From NCBI GenBank assembly GCA_003551495.1, contig PUMT01000195.1:1-38124 (forward strand): a stretch of DNA of 38,124 nucleotides, in the 5' to 3' direction. Under the pieces are notes generated by a model. That model was given only the letters and a program-made list of their open reading frames with translations. It was not told the origin of the DNA and did no database searches. Numbering within the stretch: the first letter of the stretch is position 1; each line of letters begins with the position of its first letter. The position numbers and the translations under genes are program-made. Shown here in pieces: positions 29,237-36,973 of the stretch. This DNA comes from Bacteroidota bacterium. GTDB lineage: Bacteria > Bacteroidota > Bacteroidia > Bacteroidales > PUMT01.

Positions 29237-29785
29237 ATGACCTTTAACAAAAACACATTAACGAAAAAAATTTTCACTTCCTTATTTGCCCTGGTTTTTA
29301 TAACTGTTTCGCTGGCAATGTCCGGTTGCGGACCCCGTGATGCAGAAGCTGAAGGCAATGGATTTACTGATGAGGAGCTTAAATTGTTTGTCGAGGCTGT
29401 ACAGCAAATAATGCCGCTAAATCAGATCAGTCAGATGCAAATGATGGGTGAGCTGGAAGATCAGGATATTTCCATAGAAAAGTTTAACGAGATTAACCAG
29501 GCACTGCAGATGGGGCAGGAGCCAGATGCAACCCAGGATGAAATGGATGCATTCAATATTGCAATGGACAATATTGAGGAGATACAGATTGAGTTCGAGG
29601 AGATCCTGAAGGAGACTATTGAAGAAACCGGTCTTTCATTTGATAGGTACGAAGAAATTATTATGGCTTATGAAGAGGATCCCGAGCTGCAGGACAGAAT
29701 TCACAATCTTCTGGAAGAACAGCAGCCTGAGGCACCACAGCAGGAAGGGCAACCTCAGTACCCTCCTCAGCCACCACAGGAATAG
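29237..29785 (+). CDS. DUF4168-like lipoprotein, acidic with Q/P-rich tail
   Basis: Lipobox LAMSGC; FTDEELKLFVEAVQQI...ETGLSFDRYEEIIMAYEEDPELQDRIHNLLEE; tail QPEAPQQEGQPQYPPQPPQE. Confidence 0.65.
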   Translation: MTFNKNTLTKKIFTSLFALVFITVSLAMSGCGPRDAEAEGNGFTDEELKLFVEAVQQIMPLNQISQMQMMGELEDQDISIEKFNEINQALQMGQEPDATQDEMDAFNIAMDNIEEIQIEFEEILKETIEETGLSFDRYEEIIMAYEEDPELQDRIHNLLEEQQPEAPQQEGQPQYPPQPPQE

Positions 29786-29820
29786 TATCTGTTTTTTTTA
29801 AAGTATTTAATGCTGATTGT

Positions 29821-29851
29821 AAAAGTCCGGTTTGATACCGGACTTTTTTTT
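29821..29851 (+). terminator. Rho-independent terminator after the DUF4168-like gene
   Basis: AAAAGTCCGGT-TTGAT-ACCGGACTTTTTTTT. Confidence 0.88.
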
Positions 29852-29913
29852 CATGTTTCATATAACTTATGCAGCTTATTGCGTTTTACTAAAATATCCA
29901 AAAAAGTATAACC

Positions 29914-30918
29914 ATGAAAAACAGGGCACAAAAAATCCGTCTGGGCATATTCACCTTTATATCCCTTGCCTTACTGGTCATCCTTATCGGATTATTCAGT
30001 GTTCCCAGGCTGTTTGAGAAAAAAGACCATTATTATATTGCTTTCAGCGATATATCTGTTAGTGGTCTGCAGGTTGGGAGTCCGGTAAAATATTTGGGCA
30101 TTGATGTTGGATCGGTAACTGATATAAAAATTGATCCATCAGATATCAACACTGTAATTGTGAGAATAGGACTTCAGTCAGGAACCCCTGTAAAGGAAGA
30201 TGCTGTTGCAAATATTCATACTCTGGGGGTTACCGGACTCAGGTCTATAGAGATAAGAGGGGGGAGTCAGGATGCAGATGACCTCAACCCCGGGCAATAT
30301 ATAGACGCCGGAACAACATTGACTGCTGAAATCACCGGAAGGGCAGAAGATATTCTTTTCAAGCTTGATGAAATACTGGTCAACCTTGGGGAGGTTACAC
30401 AACCGGATAACCTTCGCACCTTCACAGAAGCCACTGAAAATATTTCCCTGCTTGCAGGCACTGCCAGCTCCTCAATCACAGCCATTGATGAAATTGTTTC
30501 GGAAAACCGCAGCGATATCAGGGAAACCGTTTTATCACTAAATCAGATAGGGAAAAACCTGAACAAAAGTTCGGAAGAGATTGTACATGTTATAGGTAAT
30601 ATTAATAAAATTATTGAAGATGAAAAAACAGGGGAGCTGCTTGAGGCTTTGACCGAAATATCCAAAGCATTGAGCGATGCCGGGATCAGCGAGCTTGCAA
30701 AAGATCTATCGGGGGCGGGTATCCAGACAAGGCATTTGCTGAACAGACTGGACGAAGATATTGACACCGGAAGTGAAAAGCTGAGCAATAACATGCTGAT
30801 TTTACAGCACACCCTTGAAAACCTGAACGAAGCATCCCGGATGATAAATGCCGACCCCTCTGTTTTGATCAGGGGAAGGAGCACCAGAAATGCACCTGAC
30901 CGGGAATTAAAAAACTAA
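29914..30918 (+). CDS. MlaD/MCE family protein
   Basis: N-terminal TM followed by an MCE domain: YYIAFSDISVSGLQVGSPVKYLGIDVGSVTDIKIDP...VKEDAVANIHTLGVTGLRSIEIRGG, then a long helical C-terminus. Confidence 0.93.
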   Translation: MKNRAQKIRLGIFTFISLALLVILIGLFSVPRLFEKKDHYYIAFSDISVSGLQVGSPVKYLGIDVGSVTDIKIDPSDINTVIVRIGLQSGTPVKEDAVANIHTLGVTGLRSIEIRGGSQDADDLNPGQYIDAGTTLTAEITGRAEDILFKLDEILVNLGEVTQPDNLRTFTEATENISLLAGTASSSITAIDEIVSENRSDIRETVLSLNQIGKNLNKSSEEIVHVIGNINKIIEDEKTGELLEALTEISKALSDAGISELAKDLSGAGIQTRHLLNRLDEDIDTGSEKLSNNMLILQHTLENLNEASRMINADPSVLIRGRSTRNAPDRELKN

Positions 30919-30922
30919 TAAA

Positions 30923-31564
30923 ATGAAAAAAATATTTTTTATTTTATCATTTTTCGCTCTGCTGGTTTCCGGTTGCCGTAGCACAAGGGAAGCCGAAATC
31001 AGGTTCTATTTGCTGGAGTATCCCGATGAGTATTATACCCCCGAATCAGACTATTTGGATCCGGATGCAGTATCCGGAAAAACCTGCAGGATTTCAGGGG
31101 TAGAAGTACATCCTGCATTTGCTTCGCACAAAATAGCAATACGTGAAAATTCAAACGAAATAAGGTACTTTTCCTACAATCAGTGGGCAGTAAGACCCGG
31201 TCAGAGCCTGGACCTGATTTTGAAAGATTTCTTAAGAAGAAAAAATGTTTTTAAAACGATCCTGTCGGCTGATGAAAGAGGTGAAACAGATTATACCCTT
31301 GAAACATATATCCCCAGACTTGAAGTTGTACGAAATGGCAAGGTTTATAATGCTCACATCGAAACCAAATTCAGATTGAAAAACAACCTTACCGGTACAA
31401 CAGTTTTAGAGTACCGGTCAGATAGCCTCCAAGAGCTCGACGAGAGATGCCTGAACCAGTTTTCTTCGGAAATTAGCAGAATGTTCGTTCAGGAATTGCA
31501 TAAATTCGTACTAAAAATTAATTATAATCTGGCAAAGGCTGAAGCCGGGAAAAACAATTATTAA
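30923..31564 (+). CDS. ABC-type transport auxiliary lipoprotein (PqiC/DUF330-like)
   Basis: Lipobox FALLVSGC; Y/F-x-L-x-x-Y start (RFYLLEYPDEY), FSYNQWAVRPGQSLDLILKDFLRR. Located between mlaD- and mlaE-like genes. Confidence 0.75.
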   Translation: MKKIFFILSFFALLVSGCRSTREAEIRFYLLEYPDEYYTPESDYLDPDAVSGKTCRISGVEVHPAFASHKIAIRENSNEIRYFSYNQWAVRPGQSLDLILKDFLRRKNVFKTILSADERGETDYTLETYIPRLEVVRNGKVYNAHIETKFRLKNNLTGTTVLEYRSDSLQELDERCLNQFSSEISRMFVQELHKFVLKINYNLAKAEAGKNNY

Positions 31565-31596
31565 TATTTCTACGGATATTTAATCTCATTAACAAT

Positions 31597-32739
31597 ATGC
31601 CGGCCGGGAAACAGAAAAGAACAAAATATAACAATCATTCGGCTGATAACAACTTTTTCCGGATGGAAGGCAGTAACCTGCTTTTCATGAAGGAACTCAA
31701 AACGGAGCAATGCGATGATCTGATAAATTTTATCAGACAAATGATGGATGATCCGGAATTAGATCTGGTGAAATTTGACCTTAGCGGACTTGAAGATATT
31801 GACAGTGCAGGGGTTATTACAATTTTTTTTGCAAAGCAGATGCTTGCTGATAAAAATATTAAAGTCGAAATTGTTGGCGGTTCTCCACAGATATGTAAAA
31901 AAATTGAACTTTTCCGTCCGGGACAAAAAGAAATAAAGAGCACAGTTCCCAAAAAAAAAATTTTTGAGTTAGTTGGTGAAAAAACTCATCAGCTTTTTTC
32001 ATCATATATATATGATTTTTTAATACTTGGTTCAAGTGTCTCCTATTATGCTATAAGAGACCTTTTTAACAGAAAAAGCAGGCGAAAGGGTGAATTCCTT
32101 ACCCAGTCAGTTTTAATTGGGGTTAATGCGGTCTGGATTATTGTTCTGATGTCCTATATAATAGGATTGGTAATTGCACTTCACTCGGCGGCACAGCTAA
32201 GAGATTTCGGTGCTGACATTTTTATTGTTGACATTATTGTAATAGGAACAATGAGGCAGATGGGGCCTCTTATCGCAGCTATTCTTGTGGCCGGAAGAAG
32301 CAGTTCTGCTATTGCAGCCGAAATTGCCACAATGAAGGTCACAACTGAACTCGATGCGCTTAAAACGATGGGGCTTGACCCGGTCAGGTTCGTAGTGATA
32401 CCCAAGATTTATGCATGCATGTTTACAATGCCATTTCTAATAATCCTGGCCAACACTTTTGGGATAGCGGGCGGTGCAACAGCCGCTTATTCATACCTTA
32501 ATCTGCCGCCTGAGATTTTCACAAACCGAATGAGCGAAATTGTCCAGAATAAGGACTTGTTTACCGGCCTGGTCAAAAGTCAGGTATATGCCTGGATAAT
32601 AGTACTCACGGGAGCATTTTACGGTTTCAGGGTGGAACGGGGAGCAGAAGATGTGGGAAGGGCTACCACCGTAGCGGTAGTAGTTGCGATTTCTCTGGTA
32701 ATACTTGCTGACAGCATCCTGGGTTTATTGTTTTACTAA
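31597..32739 (+). CDS. STAS domain-MlaE family permease fusion
   Basis: N-terminal STAS: LVKFDLSGLEDIDSAGVITIFFAKQML. The MlaE core follows: TQSVLIGVNAVWIIVLMSYIIGLVIALHSAAQL...MRQMGPLIAAILVAGRSSSAIAAEIATMKVTTELDALKTMGLDP. Confidence 0.94.
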   Translation: MPAGKQKRTKYNNHSADNNFFRMEGSNLLFMKELKTEQCDDLINFIRQMMDDPELDLVKFDLSGLEDIDSAGVITIFFAKQMLADKNIKVEIVGGSPQICKKIELFRPGQKEIKSTVPKKKIFELVGEKTHQLFSSYIYDFLILGSSVSYYAIRDLFNRKSRRKGEFLTQSVLIGVNAVWIIVLMSYIIGLVIALHSAAQLRDFGADIFIVDIIVIGTMRQMGPLIAAILVAGRSSSAIAAEIATMKVTTELDALKTMGLDPVRFVVIPKIYACMFTMPFLIILANTFGIAGGATAAYSYLNLPPEIFTNRMSEIVQNKDLFTGLVKSQVYAWIIVLTGAFYGFRVERGAEDVGRATTVAVVVAISLVILADSILGLLFY

Positions 32740-32750
32740 TACATATTTTA

Positions 32751-33539
32751 ATGAAGTATGAAAATATGATAGAGGTCCGGGATCTTTCCGCAACAATTGA
32801 CGGGAAGAAGATATTATCCGGAGTATCATTTACAGCCCGCAGGGGCGATATTACTGTAGTAATTGGCGGAAGCGGTGCAGGTAAAACAACTGTTTTGAGG
32901 CATCTGCTGGGTCTCTATCCATTAACAAACGGATATATTTCTGTTCTTGGAAAGGATATAAGCAGTATAACCGAAAAGGAACAAAACAAACTCTATCTGC
33001 AGACCGGAGTTTTTTTCCAGAACGGCGCATTGCTGAACTCGATGACCGTCGGTGAAAATGTGGCTTTACCACTTGTTCAGCATACCGATCTTCCCGAATC
33101 ACTGATCAGGGAAATTGTTCTTATGAAGCTTGGTCTTGTAAACCTTGAGGACTCATTCAATCTCTACCCTTCACAGCTGAGCGGCGGAATGCTCAAGAGG
33201 GCTGCACTGTCAAGGGCAATAGTAATGGACCCTCCCCTTCTTTTCTGTGACGAGCCGGGTTCGGGCCTTGACCCCCTTTCTATGGAATCACTCGATTACC
33301 TGATAATGAACCTGAAAAACAGGCTGGGGATGACTATAGTTATGATAACCCATGAGATCCATACAATCCTGCGCCTTGCCGACAAAATAGTTTTTCTTCA
33401 TCGGGGTAATTCATTGTTCGAGGGAAGTGTGGAGGATGCACTTTCTTCAGAAAACAAGGATATTAAAGACTTCTTTTCAGTAGTTAACAAAAGAAAACAG
33501 TCCCCTTTACAAAATAACTCCCCTGAAAGCAACCTTTAA
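32751..33539 (+). CDS. MlaF-like ABC transporter ATP-binding protein
   Basis: Walker A GGSGAGKTT, signature LSGGMLKRAALSRA, Walker B PLLFCDEPGSGLDP. Confidence 0.95.
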   Translation: MKYENMIEVRDLSATIDGKKILSGVSFTARRGDITVVIGGSGAGKTTVLRHLLGLYPLTNGYISVLGKDISSITEKEQNKLYLQTGVFFQNGALLNSMTVGENVALPLVQHTDLPESLIREIVLMKLGLVNLEDSFNLYPSQLSGGMLKRAALSRAIVMDPPLLFCDEPGSGLDPLSMESLDYLIMNLKNRLGMTIVMITHEIHTILRLADKIVFLHRGNSLFEGSVEDALSSENKDIKDFFSVVNKRKQSPLQNNSPESNL

Positions 33540-34543
33540 TCATTGTCTTTTATGCATCTGACACTGCACCCCCGATGCTTGCTGGAAGAGAAACGAAATA
33601 CCCCCGGGTAATCGTAACGCAAAACCATATTATGAGCCCATGATCCATCTATACCGTGCTCATCTGCTGACCACCAGAAAGCCCTTTCCCCAAGATCCCG
33701 AAAGCTGCCTGCTCTTTCACGGTATCCGGCCGGAAAAGCCGAAAAACCTCCGGTATTTGTTGCACCGGTATTAGGTTCATTCCATCTGGGATGCAAATCG
33801 GGGAATGTCCTCTCCGACTTCATGGCTCCACCGGCAATTTCGCTTCCACCAAGGAAAATTACAAGAGAGTCCCAGTCCTCCTCCCCCGGCACACGCCACC
33901 CGGGCGGACAAAGCCCCCTTTCATCTGCAACCGCGTACCAGTTATATAAAGCACCGTAATATTCACCTCTTCCTTCATAACGGTTTTCGTACCATACAAA
34001 TGCCCCGCCTGTAAGGTTGTGCCAATCATTACCATCCTCTATTTCAGGTATCGGATCGCCGTTTCTGTAACTTGAAACCATCAGATTCCCGGCCATCCAT
34101 TCCTGGTTGCCCACAATTATTGTATTGTAATGGTTTCCCTCGTGATCTGTAACACCTTCGCCATACCTGAACAGCGTAGTTGTAAAGCTCAATATTTCAC
34201 CGGTAGATATCCCCTGTTCATTTTCGGCAAAAGCTGAAATATAATATGTAGTTTCCATCTCAAGTCCTTCCAGCTTTATTTCAAACTCACCCATACCGCT
34301 TCCCGCAACAATTTTTTGGCCTTCATCAGGCAGATCGGGTTCTTCTCCCCAGTAGAAGCCTCTTTCAACAATATTGCCTCCGCCGTCAGAAGTTACTCTT
34401 CCTGCAGCAATTGCCGATACGGCTGTAACATCATAAGGAGGATAAGTTTCTGCAACAGGCAGCGAGGTTGCCCCCTCACGGGCGCAACTGCAGATCAATA
34501 CAATGTAAAGAAGAGCAGATTGGCTGATTATTAAAAACTTCAT
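33536..34543 (-). CDS. FISUMP domain protein with one N-terminal Fn3-like repeat
   Basis: VSAIAAGRVTSDGGGNIVERGFYWGEEPDLPDEGQKIVAGSGMGEFEIKLEGLEMETTYYISAFAENEQGIS is followed by DHEGNHYNTIIVGNQEWMAGNLMVSSYRNGDPIPEI...GLCPPGWRVPGEEDW...CSVRCIKDND. Confidence 0.9.
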   Translation of the reverse strand: MKFLIISQSALLYIVLICSCAREGATSLPVAETYPPYDVTAVSAIAAGRVTSDGGGNIVERGFYWGEEPDLPDEGQKIVAGSGMGEFEIKLEGLEMETTYYISAFAENEQGISTGEILSFTTTLFRYGEGVTDHEGNHYNTIIVGNQEWMAGNLMVSSYRNGDPIPEIEDGNDWHNLTGGAFVWYENRYEGRGEYYGALYNWYAVADERGLCPPGWRVPGEEDWDSLVIFLGGSEIAGGAMKSERTFPDLHPRWNEPNTGATNTGGFSAFPAGYRERAGSFRDLGERAFWWSADEHGIDGSWAHNMVLRYDYPGVFRFSSSKHRGCSVRCIKDND

Positions 34544-34622
34544 TTTATAAAAGACGAAATACTAATATAAGACGTTTTACAATTGATAAGTTATTATATT
34601 CAAATTAAAATATTTAAAAACA

Positions 34623-34736
34623 ATGCGCAGGGAAAACGACAGGAGTTTTTTGAAAACCCCACTTTCAACATCCATTATCATAGGTGCGGTTATTGTAATT
34701 ATTGTTGTGCTTATAGCAATATATCTTCTGCCCTGA
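34623..34736 (+). CDS. Putative 37-aa single-TM microprotein
   Basis: MRRENDRSFLKTPLSTSIIIGAVIVIIVVLIAIYLLP*: a charged N-terminus plus one strong TM helix. It is shorter than the ORF-track cutoff. Confidence 0.5.
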   Translation: MRRENDRSFLKTPLSTSIIIGAVIVIIVVLIAIYLLP

Positions 34737-34799
34737 TGCAGGAACAGGAGGTTCTTCCTTTAACTTTCTCCTGCCCCGGCCTGCCGCTGCAATAGGCAA

Positions 34800-34976
34800 A
34801 TGAAAAAAAAGAAGAACAAATCGAAAGACAAAACCCAACTGGCCGTATTTATAATATCAGCCGCAGTGGTCGGTATATTAAGCTACCCCCTGGCCTACGA
34901 AAACTTTCGTGCCCATCTTTTTGTTACCGTTTTTGCAGCCCTTATTATAAGCTACCTCTGGAAACTGCTGGTTTGA
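34800..34976 (+). CDS. Putative 58-aa two-TM microprotein
   Basis: MKKKKNKSKDKTQLAVFIISAAVVGILSYPLAYENFRAHLFVTVFAALIISYLWKLLV*: a Lys-rich start and two hydrophobic helices. Confidence 0.5.
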   Translation: MKKKKNKSKDKTQLAVFIISAAVVGILSYPLAYENFRAHLFVTVFAALIISYLWKLLV

Positions 34977-35050
34977 ATAACCTTTTTCATATTAAAACGT
35001 ATATTAACATGTTTATATTCACCAGTTAATATATTTTTTTCATTACAGGT

Positions 35051-36958
35051 ATGAAAAAGTTTTCAATACTGGCATTGACACTGATGGTAAACACTTTCAT
35101 TATCCTGCCACAAAACTGGAACAGGCTTGACATGCTCCAGCAGGATGCCTTTTATTTCTCGGAGACTATGCAGTATGAGCTTGCGGCGCAAGCATACACC
35201 GACATGCTTGAAGAGCTCCCCGGAAATGCAAACCTTTTATTCAATGCCGGTTATTATTACCTGAGTGCTCACGGCATGAATGAAGAAGCAATAAACTACC
35301 TTGAAAAAGCATCCCGAAACATTTCAGATAACTGGAATCCGGGATCGTTAAGGGAGGAAAAAGCACCAACCGAAGCGCTGTTGCTACTGGGGATCGCATA
35401 CCAAAGGGGGAACAGGCTGGATGAAGCTGTTGATGCTTACAAAAGATTCAGTGATAAACTTGCCGAAGATGACCCCAGGGTGATTATGGCCCGACAGCAT
35501 ATAAACAGCTGTTACAATGCAGAAGCCTTCCTCTCCGAGCCACGTTTTGTCAGGATGTTCAACCTTGGAAAAGAGATCAACAGCATTGCCTCAAATGTTA
35601 ATCCGGTTATTTCAGGTGATGGCCGGACAATGGCTTACACCAGCATATCCCGTTACGGTTTTGATATATTTGTATCACACAGGGAGAGCAACAGCTGGGG
35701 CCGTCCCTCAAACATAAGTTACCAGCTTGAGGATGACCTCCTGCTAACCTCCAGCCTGTCATATGATGGCAAAACAATGTACCTTGTAAGGAAGGCCCAA
35801 AACAGGTCGGATATATACTACAGCAACTTTAAGGAAGGACGGTGGACAAGGGCAGGAAGTATTGGAAGGCCTGTTAACAGCCGCTCCAGTGAAACTCATG
35901 CATCCGAGTCGCCTGACGGGGAAACTCTTTATTTTACAAGCGACAGGAACGGGGGGCATGGAGAACTTGACATATACAGGGCTACACTTGACCGGCGCGG
36001 CAGGTGGAGAAATATTGAAAATATGGGGGCAGATATAAACACACCCTTCAATGAAGAGACCCCTTTCGTCACAAACGACGGCAGGTATCTCTTTTTCAGT
36101 TCCGAAGGGCACAACAGTATGGGCGGGTATGACATTTTCTATGTTGACCTGTCGGATCCCTCGCAGGTTCATAATGCAGGCTATCCGCTCAACGATACCG
36201 GCGATAATCTTTTTTTCCATCCGGGCGAGGACGGCACTGCGGGGTATATTTCACTTTACCGTGAAGATAACCTGGGAGGGAAGGATATTTACCGGGTTAT
36301 ACTGGACGAAAATCATGAACTGCTTGCAGAATACTCCATGCAGGAAGAAAAACATTACGTTGCCGGTATGGCAGGTAAAGCGGATACCTTTCAGGTCAGC
36401 GCTAATGAAATAATGGAAACACTGGCAGAAGATAAAACCGGAGGTTTTACAGATCTGCCATCCCCGAAAAAGGAAGATCCCGCCAGAAATATATACTACC
36501 GCCCCGGTTACGGAAGATCATTCAACATACAGTTTCTGGCGCTTGCAGAAAACATAAACACCCAGATCATAGATTCCATTGCAGGTAATGATGCAATTGT
36601 CCTTTTTGATAACGACCGTTTCAGCAGGTTTATCTCAGGCTATTATACAACATACGAAGATGCGCGTAAAGTGATGGAGGAAAAATACCGGAATGCTTTC
36701 CCTGATGCCTTTATCAGAATAAATGATTTTATCCCGGCTTATACTATACAGCTTATAGCTACTTCAGAATTCATTGATCCATCGGAATTTGCTGACTTCA
36801 ATCAGATTTCCTGCATAAAGGGGACTGACGGCATATACAGATACACCTGGGGTAATTTTGAAACCAGGAAAGAAGCCGCATCCCGCCTCCCCGGATTATG
36901 GGAAGCGGGATACGACGATGCATTTATCCGTGAAACCGGATTCAAGTCCGGCAACTAA
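35051..36958 (+). CDS. TPR + PD40 (WD40-like) beta-propeller protein with C-terminal SPOR-like repeats
   Basis: TPR-like N-terminus (YELAAQAYTDMLEELPGNANLLFNAGYYYL). PD40 blades: NPVISGDGRTMAYTS, SSLSYDGKTMYLV, HASESPDGETLYFTSDRNGGHGELDIYRA, PFVTNDGRYLFFSSEGHNSMGGYDIFYV. SPOR-like C-terminus: YTIQLIATSEF...YRYTWGNFETRKEAASRL...YDDAFIRE. Confidence 0.82.
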   Translation: MKKFSILALTLMVNTFIILPQNWNRLDMLQQDAFYFSETMQYELAAQAYTDMLEELPGNANLLFNAGYYYLSAHGMNEEAINYLEKASRNISDNWNPGSLREEKAPTEALLLLGIAYQRGNRLDEAVDAYKRFSDKLAEDDPRVIMARQHINSCYNAEAFLSEPRFVRMFNLGKEINSIASNVNPVISGDGRTMAYTSISRYGFDIFVSHRESNSWGRPSNISYQLEDDLLLTSSLSYDGKTMYLVRKAQNRSDIYYSNFKEGRWTRAGSIGRPVNSRSSETHASESPDGETLYFTSDRNGGHGELDIYRATLDRRGRWRNIENMGADINTPFNEETPFVTNDGRYLFFSSEGHNSMGGYDIFYVDLSDPSQVHNAGYPLNDTGDNLFFHPGEDGTAGYISLYREDNLGGKDIYRVILDENHELLAEYSMQEEKHYVAGMAGKADTFQVSANEIMETLAEDKTGGFTDLPSPKKEDPARNIYYRPGYGRSFNIQFLALAENINTQIIDSIAGNDAIVLFDNDRFSRFISGYYTTYEDARKVMEEKYRNAFPDAFIRINDFIPAYTIQLIATSEFIDPSEFADFNQISCIKGTDGIYRYTWGNFETRKEAASRLPGLWEAGYDDAFIRETGFKSGN

Positions 36959-36973
36959 TCTCTAAACGTGCCT

